Positions 42,657 to 51,987 of a stretch of 64,000 nucleotides of DNA are shown in pieces (position 1 is the first letter of the stretch; each line of letters begins with the position of its first letter). Origin of the DNA: Bacteroidaceae bacterium (GTDB taxonomy: Bacteria > Bacteroidota > Bacteroidia > Bacteroidales > Bacteroidaceae); contig JAFTYI010000011.1 of the NCBI GenBank assembly GCA_017464815.1, positions 151,464-215,463 on the forward strand. Direction: 5' to 3'. The translations under genes and the position numbers were made by a program. The notes under the pieces are model-generated. The model was not told the origin of the DNA, made no database searches, and saw only the letters and a list, made by a program, of their open reading frames with translations.

Positions 42657-44636
42657 ATGTCAACAATAGATTCTAAGATTCCTGCCGGTCCTGTGGCCGA
42701 GAAATGGACGAACTATAAGGCTCACCAGAAACTGGTGAACCCCGCAAACAAACGCCGCCTCGACATCATCGTCGTGGGTACGGGCTTGGCCGGTGCTTCG
42801 GCCGCTGCCTCACTCGGCGAAATGGGATTCAACGTGCTGAACTTCTGTATTCAGGACTCTCCCCGTCGTGCGCACTCAATTGCCGCACAGGGTGGTATCA
42901 ATGCCGCCAAGAACTATCAGAACGACGGTGACTCAGTGTACCGCCTGTTCTACGACACCGTGAAGGGTGGTGACTACCGTGCCCGCGAAGCCAACGTATA
43001 CCGCTTGGCTGAGGTGTCAAACAGCATTATCGACCAGTGTGTGGCTCAGGGTGTTCCCTTTGCCCGCGAGTACGGCGGTATGCTCGACAACCGCTCATTC
43101 GGTGGCGCTCAGGTGTCACGTACCTTCTATGCCAAGGGTCAGACCGGCCAGCAGCTCCTCCTCGGTGCCTACTCTGCACTGAGCCGTCAGGTGGGTGCCG
43201 GCAAGGTGAAACTCTACACCCGCTATGAGATGCAGGACGTTGTCATCGTTGACGGACGTGCCCGCGGTATCATCGCCAAGAACCTGGTGACAGGTAAGCT
43301 GGAGCGCTTTGCTGCTCATGCAGTGGTTATCGCTACGGGTGGTTACGGAAACGCCTACTTCCTCTCTACCAATGCGATGGGATGTAACTGTACGGCCGCT
43401 ATGGCTTGCTACCGCAAGGGTGCTTACATGGCCAACCCCGCTTACGTGCAGATTCACCCCACCTGTATTCCTATCCACGGCGACAAGCAGTCGAAGCTGA
43501 CGCTGATGTCAGAGTCTCTGCGTAACGACGGCCGCATCTGGGTTCCCAAGAAGATGGAGGATGCCAAGGCTTTGCAGGTCGGCACCAAGGAGGGATGGCA
43601 GATTCCCGAGGAAGACCGCGACTACTACCTGGAGCGCCGCTATCCGGCCTTCGGTAACCTCGTTCCCCGTGACGTGGCCAGCCGTGCCGCCAAGGAGCGT
43701 TGCGACGCAGGCTTCGGCGTGAACAACACCGGTCTTGCCGTGTTCCTCGACTTCTCTGAGGCTATCCAGCGCCTGGGCATCGACGTTATCCGCCAGCGTT
43801 ACGGCAACCTCTTCGACATGTACGAGGAGATTACCGACGTGAACCCCGGTGAGAAGCGCACCTCTGCCAACGGTCGCGACTACTACAACCCGATGATGAT
43901 CTATCCCGCTATCCACTACACAATGGGTGGTGTGTGGGTTGACTATGAGTTGCAGACATCCGTGAAGGGCCTCTTCGCTATCGGTGAGTGTAACTTCTCT
44001 GACCACGGTGCCAACCGCCTCGGTGCTTCTGCCCTCATGCAGGGATTGGCCGACGGTTACTTCGTGCTTCCTTATACAATCCAGAACTATCTGGCCGACC
44101 AGATTACCGTTCCCCGCTTCTCTAAGGATCTGCCCGAGTTCATCGAGGCTGAAAAGGCTGTTCAGGCTAAGATTGACAAGCTGATGAACATCAAGGGTAA
44201 GCGTTCGGTAGACTCTATCCACAAGGAATTCGGCCGCATCATGTGGGACTACGTAGGTATGGCCCGTACGGCTGAAGGCTTGAAGGAGGGTATTGCCAAG
44301 ATGAAGGAAATCCGCAAGGAGTTCGACACCAACCTCTTCATCCCCGGTGACAAGGAAGGCATGAACATCGAGTTGGACAAGGCCATCCGTCTGGACGACT
44401 TCATCACCATGGGTCAGCTCATCGCCTACGATGCACTCAGCCGTAACGAAAGCTGCGGTGGTCACTTCCGCGAAGAGTACCAGACCGAAGAGGGCGAAGC
44501 CAAGCGCGACGATGAAAACTGCTTCTATGTATCTTGCTGGGAATATCAGGGCAGCGACGACAAGGAACCCGTCCTCCACAAGGAAGAACTGAAGTACGAG
44601 GCTATTAAGGTACAGACACGTAATTATAAGAATTAA
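42657..44636 (+). CDS. frdA: Fumarate reductase/succinate dehydrogenase flavoprotein subunit
   Basis: The 659-residue protein has the FAD-binding N terminus ([21 protein letters not shown]) and the flavin-attachment region [21 protein letters not shown], with His for covalent FAD. The substrate-site segments [14 protein letters not shown] and HPTCIP are present, along with the [14 protein letters not shown] part near the C-terminal capping region. Together with FrdB and FrdC it reduces fumarate to succinate during anaerobic growth, the step that gives Bacteroidales their succinate production. The length is normal for the B-type enzyme of this phylum. Confidence 0.95.
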   Translation: MSTIDSKIPAGPVAEKWTNYKAHQKLVNPANKRRLDIIVVGTGLAGASAAASLGEMGFNVLNFCIQDSPRRAHSIAAQGGINAAKNYQNDGDSVYRLFYDTVKGGDYRAREANVYRLAEVSNSIIDQCVAQGVPFAREYGGMLDNRSFGGAQVSRTFYAKGQTGQQLLLGAYSALSRQVGAGKVKLYTRYEMQDVVIVDGRARGIIAKNLVTGKLERFAAHAVVIATGGYGNAYFLSTNAMGCNCTAAMACYRKGAYMANPAYVQIHPTCIPIHGDKQSKLTLMSESLRNDGRIWVPKKMEDAKALQVGTKEGWQIPEEDRDYYLERRYPAFGNLVPRDVASRAAKERCDAGFGVNNTGLAVFLDFSEAIQRLGIDVIRQRYGNLFDMYEEITDVNPGEKRTSANGRDYYNPMMIYPAIHYTMGGVWVDYELQTSVKGLFAIGECNFSDHGANRLGASALMQGLADGYFVLPYTIQNYLADQITVPRFSKDLPEFIEAEKAVQAKIDKLMNIKGKRSVDSIHKEFGRIMWDYVGMARTAEGLKEGIAKMKEIRKEFDTNLFIPGDKEGMNIELDKAIRLDDFITMGQLIAYDALSRNESCGGHFREEYQTEEGEAKRDDENCFYVSCWEYQGSDDKEPVLHKEELKYEAIKVQTRNYKN

Positions 44637-44641
44637 GGAAA

Positions 44642-45397
44642 ATGGATAAGAATATATCATTCACACTCAAAGTGTGGCGTCAGGCAAGCCCCAAGGCTAA
44701 AGGCGCATTTGAAACATACCAGATGAAGGATATTCCCGGCGATACCTCTTTCTTGGAGATGCTGGACATCCTGAACGAACAGCTCGTTGAGCAAGGTAAG
44801 GAACCCATTGTATTCGACCACGACTGCCGCGAAGGTATCTGTGGAATGTGTTCGCTCTACATCAACGGACATCCCCACGGACCCGCTACGGGTGCCACCA
44901 CTTGCCAGATCTACATGCGCCGCTTCAACGATGGCGACGTCATCACTGTGGAGCCTTGGCGTTCGGCCGGTTTCCCCGTTATCAAGGACTTGATGGTGGA
45001 CCGCACAGCTTACGACAAGATTATGCAGGCAGGTGGTTACGTCAGTGTACGCACTGGCCAGCCCCAGGATGCCAATGCCATCCTCATCCCCAAGCAGAAT
45101 GCTGATGAGGCTATGGATGCAGCTTCATGCATCGGCTGTGGCGCTTGCGTGGCAGCTTGTAAGAATGGTTCGGCCATGTTGTTCGTCTCTGCCAAGGTGA
45201 GCCAGTTGGCTCTGTTGCCTCAGGGTCGTCCCGAGGCTGCACGCCGTGCCAAGGCTATGGTGGCCAAGATGGAAGAGCTGGGATTCGGTAACTGCACCAA
45301 CACCCGTGCTTGCGAGGCCGAGTGCCCCAAGTGTGTGAGCATCACCCACATCGCCCGCTTGAACCGCGAGTTCATCAAGGCCAAGTTGGCTGACTAA
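44642..45397 (+). CDS. frdB: Fumarate reductase/succinate dehydrogenase iron-sulfur subunit
   Basis: The 251-residue protein has a plant-type [2Fe-2S] site near the N terminus ([21 protein letters not shown], with further Cys in GATTCQ). Two C-terminal clusters follow ([16 protein letters not shown] and [12 protein letters not shown]). It passes electrons between the cytochrome subunit and FrdA. It lies 5 nt after frdA. A hairpin at 45409-45471 follows the gene. Confidence 0.95.
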   Translation: MDKNISFTLKVWRQASPKAKGAFETYQMKDIPGDTSFLEMLDILNEQLVEQGKEPIVFDHDCREGICGMCSLYINGHPHGPATGATTCQIYMRRFNDGDVITVEPWRSAGFPVIKDLMVDRTAYDKIMQAGGYVSVRTGQPQDANAILIPKQNADEAMDAASCIGCGACVAACKNGSAMLFVSAKVSQLALLPQGRPEAARRAKAMVAKMEELGFGNCTNTRACEAECPKCVSITHIARLNREFIKAKLAD

Positions 45398-45408
45398 AAT
45401 CGAATAGA

Positions 45409-45471
45409 AGGGTGTGTCATAACTGACTTTTCAGACACAGATAACGCGGTGAGTGCATTTTGACACACCCT
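45409..45471. repeat. Inverted repeat after frdB (AGGGTGTGTCA)
   Basis: AGGGTGTGTCA (45409-45419) and TGACACACCCT (45461-45471) are perfect complements with a 41-nt loop. It could be the terminator of the frd operon or a very small MITE. No target duplication was seen. C/G-tract repeats of family E follow (45485-45540 and 45590). Confidence 0.6.
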
Positions 45472-45661
45472 CTATGATCTGACCTGCTACTTATCCCATC
45501 CCTCCCTCACAAGGAGGGGTGGGGTGGGTCTCCTACTAAGGGAGAACCCCGCAATGCACCTATATATATAATAAGGTGTATTCGTGGGTTCCCCCTTTGG
45601 TGATTAAATCAATATGTGTGATAATGAAGGAATAAAGAATAACTCAAATTTAATGATTGCA

Positions 45662-48280
45662 ATGAAAGAAATCTACAAAAGACTAAGCATGGTAGCCCTC
45701 TGCCTGTTGGCTACCTTGGGTGCTGTGGCACAGACCGCCTACGTGATGAACGCCAGCACCAACCGCAAACTGAACGAAGGAAAATGCGCCATCTATGCAT
45801 TCGATGTGAACACCCCTTGGGTGGCTGCTGAGGTGTGCTACGCCGACACCACTGAAGGGTGCTTCGGTGCATTGGGAACGTTGGCCGACTCCATCTACTA
45901 TGCCTACATGGAGACTGAGACTGAGTCGGGAAGTGCAACCACCAGCTTCTGCTCACTGAACATGACCACCGGCAACAAGGTGGTGTTGGGAAAAGGTTTC
46001 GACCTCTCCTTTGCCATCGACATGTGCTACGATGAGACGACCAAGACTATCTATCTGCTCCGCAAGGAGTATGTGGTGGCCGATGAAGAAACCAGCGACG
46101 GCAAGTATGTGATGGAACTCTGCACCGTGAACCCCGGTAACGGACGCATGACCACCTTTGCCACACTGCCCGAGGAGGCCACCAACTACAAGATTGCCGG
46201 TATCACTCCCGACGGAGAGGGCAACCTCTATATGGTGGGTGCCGGTCCCTACACCCCGAAGGCTGGCGAGAACATGATGTTCAAGTTCTGGTACAAGCAG
46301 ATCAACCTCTACAGCTTCAACCTTGCAAGCAAGGAACTCTCAGCTGTGTTCACCGAGGAGTCTACTGCCAAGATTAAGCTGACCACCGACTTTGTAAACA
46401 GCTCATTGGGTCTGCACGAGGGTGTGCTCTACCTGACGATGCAGTCTCACCTGGTTACCCTCGACATTGCCACCAAGACGGCTACCCTGAAGACCGAGAA
46501 GGGCTCGGGCGATGCCGGTGCCGACGATGCCAAACTCTTCTTGGGTGAGGCCGTTGGTATCTGCTTTGCCAAGTCTACGGCTGATGCTGTGGCTACAGAA
46601 AACAACGACGATGAGAAGGAGGTTGACACCCGCGTGGTGAAGGTGGTGGAGACCTATGGCGACCACATGGGCGAGCGCGTGGGACAGATAACCCACAAGA
46701 AGGTGTCGCTCTACGACGGCGAGAACCGCTTGCAGCGCGAGGCTACCTACGGACTCAGCTACACCAACGAGTGGGAGATTGAGTACTTCGGCACTTGTGC
46801 CTACAACGAGGCCGGACAGCTCACGATGACCGCCAGCCAGAAGTATGGCATCCACGATGGCACCGACCTGGCTTTCATCAACAACGAAGACACGGTGACC
46901 TATGCCTACGACGAGCAGGGCCGACTGGTGAGAGAGACCCTTCAGGCCGGTGGCTACAGCATGGCCTACGAGTACAACGAGGCCGGACAGAAGGTGAAGG
47001 AGACCAAGCTGGTGCCCGACTACTACAACCAGTATGAGGGTGACGAGTATGTGATGTATGAGATTACCTACAGCGCCTTCAACGCCTACGGTCAGCCCGA
47101 CTCTGTCCACAGCACGGGCATGTACGACAACGACAAGTACTTCGGTGTATATACTTACGACGAGCAGGGCCGCAAGACCAGCGCCCACACATGGACACTG
47201 GCCGACACCACCGATGTGAAGATTGAGACTTGGACTTACAACGACGATGCCACCAACGACACCGTGATGATTTACAACGTACACGAGTGGTTCTGGGGCT
47301 TCGACCAGGGCGAGAAGCGCACCATCTACACCTATGACAACGGCAACACCAACCGTACCAAGGAGCAGGTACAGAGCCTGACCAACGGCACATGGGTGAA
47401 CGATGCCACTTACACCATCACTGAGCTGAGCGAGATGAACCCCGAGGCGGTGGCTACGCTGGAGGTTGTTGACGGCAAGACGATTAACCAAGCGTTGCAA
47501 CCCAATAGTGTCGAGCTCACTATCACTTTGCCTGATGCTGCTGTGACTGGTACAATGGCACTTGACGTGTATCGCCACGGCATCCTGCTGACTCGCTTGA
47601 ATGCAACCGATGCCAAAGATGGCAAACTGACCTATATCGACGAAGGAGCCAAGAACGGTACCTACGACTACTACGTGCAGACTGTCCTCATCAACGAACT
47701 GCTGGAGACGGAAGAGGCGTTGAACATCTCTAATGTAGAGACTTACACACACTATGTGGAGTTGCCCGTAGTGACCGACTTGAAGTGTACCAACGCCCGT
47801 ATGGAGGCAGGTGTTTATTATGCCACTGTTGAGTGGACGGCTCCTGCCGATACCACAGGACTTGCCTTCCAGCGCTACAACGTCATGCTGGAGAAGATGA
47901 AGGCGGCCGACAATGCCGAGACCGACGGTCAGGCCCTCACTTGGGAAGTGAACTGTGGCTACACCGGTAAGGTGAACCTCTATATCCAGACAGTGTATGC
48001 CTATGGCAAGGCCAACAGCGAGATGATCAGCATCGACTGTCAGGCAGTGATTGACGCTATGGGCATCGAAGGCACTGAGGCTGAGGCCGGGGTGACTGTC
48101 CGTGATGGTATCGTCGTGACGGCTGCCGAGGCCGACATGGCTGTCTATAACGCACAGGGTGCCTTGGTGGCTCAGGCTGCCGGAGTGACTGCCCTCGACT
48201 TGAATACCCTGCCCGCCGGCATCTACCTGGTGAAGGTAGAGACTGCCGAGGGTGTGAAGACGGTGAAAGTGAGACTCTAA
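45662..48280 (+). CDS. Large T9SS-type secreted protein with YD-like repeats
   Basis: Starting at ATG 45662 gives a typical signal peptide (MKEIYKRLSMVALCLLATLGAVAQ); in-frame ATGs upstream add a poor N terminus. The first ~310 residues look like a beta-propeller. The middle (about 340-620) has several degenerate 'Y-x-Y-D-E-Q-G-R-x-x' units (YAYDEQGRLVRE, YEYNEAGQKVKE, YTYDEQGRKTSA), as in YD/RHS-like repeats. The next part is fibronectin-III-like. The last ~75 residues (ADMAVYNAQGALVAQAAG, then LPAGIYLVKVETAEGVKTVKV) are a type-A T9SS sorting domain. Binding partner unknown. Confidence 0.82.
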   Translation: MKEIYKRLSMVALCLLATLGAVAQTAYVMNASTNRKLNEGKCAIYAFDVNTPWVAAEVCYADTTEGCFGALGTLADSIYYAYMETETESGSATTSFCSLNMTTGNKVVLGKGFDLSFAIDMCYDETTKTIYLLRKEYVVADEETSDGKYVMELCTVNPGNGRMTTFATLPEEATNYKIAGITPDGEGNLYMVGAGPYTPKAGENMMFKFWYKQINLYSFNLASKELSAVFTEESTAKIKLTTDFVNSSLGLHEGVLYLTMQSHLVTLDIATKTATLKTEKGSGDAGADDAKLFLGEAVGICFAKSTADAVATENNDDEKEVDTRVVKVVETYGDHMGERVGQITHKKVSLYDGENRLQREATYGLSYTNEWEIEYFGTCAYNEAGQLTMTASQKYGIHDGTDLAFINNEDTVTYAYDEQGRLVRETLQAGGYSMAYEYNEAGQKVKETKLVPDYYNQYEGDEYVMYEITYSAFNAYGQPDSVHSTGMYDNDKYFGVYTYDEQGRKTSAHTWTLADTTDVKIETWTYNDDATNDTVMIYNVHEWFWGFDQGEKRTIYTYDNGNTNRTKEQVQSLTNGTWVNDATYTITELSEMNPEAVATLEVVDGKTINQALQPNSVELTITLPDAAVTGTMALDVYRHGILLTRLNATDAKDGKLTYIDEGAKNGTYDYYVQTVLINELLETEEALNISNVETYTHYVELPVVTDLKCTNARMEAGVYYATVEWTAPADTTGLAFQRYNVMLEKMKAADNAETDGQALTWEVNCGYTGKVNLYIQTVYAYGKANSEMISIDCQAVIDAMGIEGTEAEAGVTVRDGIVVTAAEADMAVYNAQGALVAQAAGVTALDLNTLPAGIYLVKVETAEGVKTVKVRL

Positions 48281-48284
48281 ATTG

Positions 48285-48389
48285 CGTTCTTTTGTCATTC
48301 TGAGCAGAGCGAAGAATCTGCTGTCATAGGCTCCACGTGTATGTGGATGCAAACAGATTCTTCACTGCGCTCAGAATGACAAAAGAACG
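48285..48389 (+). terminator. REP-like hairpin terminator
   Basis: Arms 48285-48320 and 48354-48389 pair with few mismatches (CGTTCTTTTGTCATTCTGAG with CTCAGAATGACAAAAGAACG) and are followed by six T. It shares the core GTCATTCTGAGC...GAAGAATCTG with the family-B elements but lacks their ends, so the core can be used as a stand-alone terminator. Confidence 0.7.
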
Positions 48390-48424
48390 TTTTTTCTTTC
48401 TAAAAGACCCCAATAAACACAGCA

Positions 48425-51400
48425 ATGAAACGAATCCATTTATTACTTACTGCCCTGCTCCTTTGTGTGGGAGTGAAGGGTGGGGAGCGTGGTGCCCTCA
48501 TCCTGCGCTCGCCCCAAGACTATCAGGTGTATGCCATCTCGCCGAATGGTGAGTGGGCCTGTGGCGTGTATGTCAACCTCAACAACATGGGCTACGGCTT
48601 CCGTTGGAACCTGCTGACGGGCGAGACCGAGCTGTTGAGTGGCGACCTCTGCCTCTCTGAAGCCTCGGCCATCAGCAACGAGGGCGTGGTGGCCGGCATG
48701 TTCGACAACACCGAGGCCACCGACAACGGCGCCCCTGCCTACACGGCCGGATATTGGAAGGATGGCCGGTGGCATCACCTGCCCAACATCAACAATGCCC
48801 CCGTCCACACCAACGACCAGGTGGGCTATGCCAATGCCATCACGGCCGACGGAACCTATGTGGGTGGAGCCTACAACGACAAGTCGAGCCGCCTCATCCC
48901 CGTCGTGTGGAAGGATGGGCAGATAGCCCAGGTGTTTACCCCCGAGTCGGGCTACGAAGGCATGATTTACACCGTCAGTGCCGATGGCCGGATGGCTGCC
49001 GGATGGAGCGTGACCCCCAACTCTGAGCAGGCCCGCGTGGCCACCTTGTGGGAGGTGGGCAAGGAGCCCCGCCTCCTGATGGACGAGCGCTTGAGCAATG
49101 CCTGGTGCTCGGCCCGCAAGTTCTCGCCCAGCGGCAAGTGGCTGCTCTTCTGGGAGGGGTACTACGACACCCCCGCCGGTGAGGCGACCGACCCCACGGC
49201 CTCGAACATGGCCCTGCGTGCCCTCTACAATGTGGAGACGGGTGAGAAGGCCGACATGCCCACTATCACACGCGACCCCTTCAACTTCGACATCTTCGAC
49301 ATCACCGACAGTGGCACCGTGGTGGGCTACGAGTCGCCCGAGGCCACTCAGCTCGACCAGGCCATCATCTTCAAGGAGGGCAAGACGCGCTGGCTCTACG
49401 ACTACCTCAAGGAGCAGGGTGTCGACATGGATGCCGACAGCACCATCCTGCGCGAGGGGAAGGACATCTACTTCATCCGCTGTGTGGGCATCTCCAATGA
49501 TGAGAAGACCTTTGCCGTGCTCTACTACGACACCCAAGGGGCACTCTGCACCATGGTCATCAAGCTTGACGAGGACCTCACGACCCGCGAGCCCGTGCAG
49601 CTGGAGGCCGTTCGGATGGAGGGCGTTGGGGCTGCCCGCCTCACTTGGCAGGCTCCCTTGGCCGGTGCCGAGGGTGTGACGGGATATAACATCTACCGCG
49701 ACGGGGCGAAGGTGAACGACCAGCCCGTTGCCTCGACCACCTATCTCGACCAAAGCTTGTTCGGAAGCGACACCCACGCTTACCACGTGACCGCCCTCTA
49801 TGGCGAGGTGGAGTCGAAGGCTTCGCAGTCGGTGGAGGTGGCAGCGGCAATGGTGTCATACCATGCCCCCCGCAACCTCTTTGCCCGCCAGACGGGCTAC
49901 AGCGGCGCCCTGCTCCAATGGGACCTGCCGCGCACCAACCTCATCGTGAAGAGCTACTACCCCGAGGGGGAGAAGGTGACCGGCTTTGGCGGTGGCAACA
50001 ACAGCTTCGAGGCGGCCATCCGCATCCCCGCTGAAGAGGCCGCCCTCTACGGCGGATGCATCATCAACAGCGTCAGCTTCTACCCCATGACGGCTCAGGA
50101 GGCATGGCGCGTGAACATCTACAAGAAGGCCCCCGACGGCACAGCCCGCGAACTCATCCACACCCAACTCATCGACCAGCCCCTCTCTTACGGCAAGGAG
50201 AACGTGGTGCAGCTGTCCGGCGTGGAGTGTCCCACGCAGGCCGACCTCTACGTGGCCATCGAGGTGACCGTGCCCAGTGACCACACCGGCTACAACGTCT
50301 TGGGTGAAGTCAGCGGCGACCCCATCCCGGGGCAGACCGACCTGCTGCGCATGACCTCCGAGCCGGAGTTCTATTCCCTCTACGAGGAGGGACGCAAGTT
50401 CGGTGCCACCCAACTGACCACCTGGGCCATAGCCGTCAACCTGTCGGCACCCGGCACGAAGGTGGCCGAGGTGGACAACATTGATTACTACGGCATCTAC
50501 GACGGCACCGAGGAGGTGGGCGTGGCGGCCGGCCGCCTGTTTGCCTTCCCTGCCCTGTCCGAGGGTGAGCACACGTTGGGTGTGAAGGCCCACTACAAGG
50601 ACGGCGGTGCCTCGGACATCGTCGCCGTGCCCCTCACCATCGTGCCCAATGAGGAGGTCTACCGACCCGTCTCCGAGGTGCGTGTCGAGCACCTCAACGA
50701 CCACCACGTGGCCTTCCACTGGGAGGCGCCGATGGACGACGACGAGACCTTCCTGACCCACTCGACCGACGCCCTGCAGGGTGGCGTGCTGGGTCCTTCG
50801 GAGAACAACTATAACTACATCGCTGCCACCGTCTACACCCCCGAGAAGACACGCGGCTATGAGGGCTACCTGGTAAGGGGATTCCGCTTCTACCCCCTCA
50901 CGACGGCCGAGTTCACCTTCTTCCTCGAGGAGGACGGCAAGGTCATCGCCGAGGCATGGCCCGAGTCCTATAGCCCCGGCGTGTGGAACACCGTGAGGCT
51001 GGCCCAGCCCCTCGCACTGAAGGAGGGGGCCACTTACCGCCTGTTGCTCGACTGCTACGACGTGACACCCGGCGAGGCCCCGCTGGGACTGGATGCCCGC
51101 ATGCCCTTTGTCGAGGAGGGCGACCTGTACTCGCTGAACGAGGGTGTCACCTACACCTCGGTGAGCCAGGCATCGGCCTTCGGCAACTGGATGATGGGCC
51201 TCGTGTTGACAGACCCCGACGCCAAGCCCCTGGCGGTTGAAGGGTACGACGTGCGCATCGACAACAAGGTGGCCAACACCGAGCTGCTCACCGCCACCAC
51301 CTTCGACTATGAGTTCCCCGAGGGCGACGCCACCCACCGCTTGAACGTGGACGTGCGCTACTCGGCCGACCGCACGGTGAAGGGCACGGCCGTCTTCTTC

Positions 51401-51646
51401 CAGGTGGGACCCAGCAGCATTGGCGAGAACCTCGTGCCCGTGTTGCGCGTCGAGCAGGGCGACCACTACCTGCGCGTTACCGGATGCGAGGTCGAGGAGG
51501 CATCGCTTGTAAATATATCAGGACAAACCGTTGCCTGTGCCCAAGGCCCCGAGCTGAACATCAGTGCCTTGCCGGCGGGCACCTACGTGCTGCGCACGAC
51601 CACTGCCACCGGAGTCTATGCCCGCAAGGTGAGCATCGCAAAGTAA
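48425..51646 (+). CDS. Large T9SS-type secreted protein (propeller, Fn3 and jellyroll modules)
   Basis: A signal peptide (MKRIHLLLTALLLCVGVKG) is followed by a ~330-residue propeller-like part with HAF-type strands (AISNEGVVAGMF, ANAITADGTYVGGAY, YTVSADGRMAAGW). Two stretches of fibronectin-III and choice-of-anchor-like jellyroll domains follow (ARLTWQAPLAGAEGVTGYNIYRDG; INSVSFYPMTAQEAWRVNIYK, and again GFRFYPLTTAEFTFFL). The end (VEEASLVNISGQTVACAQGPELNISALPAGTYVLRTTTATGVYARKV) is a T9SS sorting domain. It is predicted to be exported to the surface by the GldKLMN machine. It follows the previous cargo gene after a terminator, so it is expressed separately. Confidence 0.82.
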   Translation: MKRIHLLLTALLLCVGVKGGERGALILRSPQDYQVYAISPNGEWACGVYVNLNNMGYGFRWNLLTGETELLSGDLCLSEASAISNEGVVAGMFDNTEATDNGAPAYTAGYWKDGRWHHLPNINNAPVHTNDQVGYANAITADGTYVGGAYNDKSSRLIPVVWKDGQIAQVFTPESGYEGMIYTVSADGRMAAGWSVTPNSEQARVATLWEVGKEPRLLMDERLSNAWCSARKFSPSGKWLLFWEGYYDTPAGEATDPTASNMALRALYNVETGEKADMPTITRDPFNFDIFDITDSGTVVGYESPEATQLDQAIIFKEGKTRWLYDYLKEQGVDMDADSTILREGKDIYFIRCVGISNDEKTFAVLYYDTQGALCTMVIKLDEDLTTREPVQLEAVRMEGVGAARLTWQAPLAGAEGVTGYNIYRDGAKVNDQPVASTTYLDQSLFGSDTHAYHVTALYGEVESKASQSVEVAAAMVSYHAPRNLFARQTGYSGALLQWDLPRTNLIVKSYYPEGEKVTGFGGGNNSFEAAIRIPAEEAALYGGCIINSVSFYPMTAQEAWRVNIYKKAPDGTARELIHTQLIDQPLSYGKENVVQLSGVECPTQADLYVAIEVTVPSDHTGYNVLGEVSGDPIPGQTDLLRMTSEPEFYSLYEEGRKFGATQLTTWAIAVNLSAPGTKVAEVDNIDYYGIYDGTEEVGVAAGRLFAFPALSEGEHTLGVKAHYKDGGASDIVAVPLTIVPNEEVYRPVSEVRVEHLNDHHVAFHWEAPMDDDETFLTHSTDALQGGVLGPSENNYNYIAATVYTPEKTRGYEGYLVRGFRFYPLTTAEFTFFLEEDGKVIAEAWPESYSPGVWNTVRLAQPLALKEGATYRLLLDCYDVTPGEAPLGLDARMPFVEEGDLYSLNEGVTYTSVSQASAFGNWMMGLVLTDPDAKPLAVEGYDVRIDNKVANTELLTATTFDYEFPEGDATHRLNVDVRYSADRTVKGTAVFFQVGPSSIGENLVPVLRVEQGDHYLRVTGCEVEEASLVNISGQTVACAQGPELNISALPAGTYVLRTTTATGVYARKVSIAK

Positions 51647-51746
51647 ATTCCTAAGTTTCAGTGCGATATATTATTCGCCGGGGGGTGTAATGGGGAGGTT
51701 TCAATCCCTGTTGCACCCCCTCTTTTTGGCCTCTTGCAGCGACATC

Positions 51747-51853
51747 AAGATGTCACCCGTCGGGAGAACTTGATGTCACCTGTTGGGAGAACTTGATGTC
51801 ATCGATGGTGAGAACTTGATGTCGTCGCAGGTGACATCAAGTTCTCCCGACGG
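51747..51853. repeat. Tandem 23-bp repeat array F with a 21-bp foldback
   Basis: Units start at 51747, 51770, 51793 and 51816. The constant part is GAGAACTTGATGTC, with ten variable bases between copies. The end (51833-51853) is the exact reverse complement of 51757-51777. The rest of the gap before fkp (51860-51987) is AT-rich promoter-like DNA with TACTTTGCACCC near 51948. Confidence 0.8.
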
Positions 51854-51987
51854 TCTCCTTCAATTCGCCGTTTCCCCCTCCTTGCCCGAATCGGTTTTTC
51901 TTTGAAACTTTTCTACAGAACAGTCGTATAAGTGAAAAATTCTTTGTTACTTTGCACCCACGCTTATATATATAAAAAGGTATACCC

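Noticed and set aside
46403-48352. 649-codon frame on the minus strand
   Set aside because: It is antisense to the YD-like T9SS cargo gene, His/Val/Leu-rich with no family features, and arises from the codon bias of the real gene.
48285-48389. A further family-B MITE copy
   Set aside because: It shares only the GTCATTCTGAGC core; the GGGxCAxTCC ends and an 8-bp target duplication are absent, so it was listed as a hairpin terminator.
49856-51466. 536-codon minus-strand frame
   Set aside because: Antisense to the 1073-residue cargo gene; no signal peptide or motif, repetitive His/Gly/Val content.
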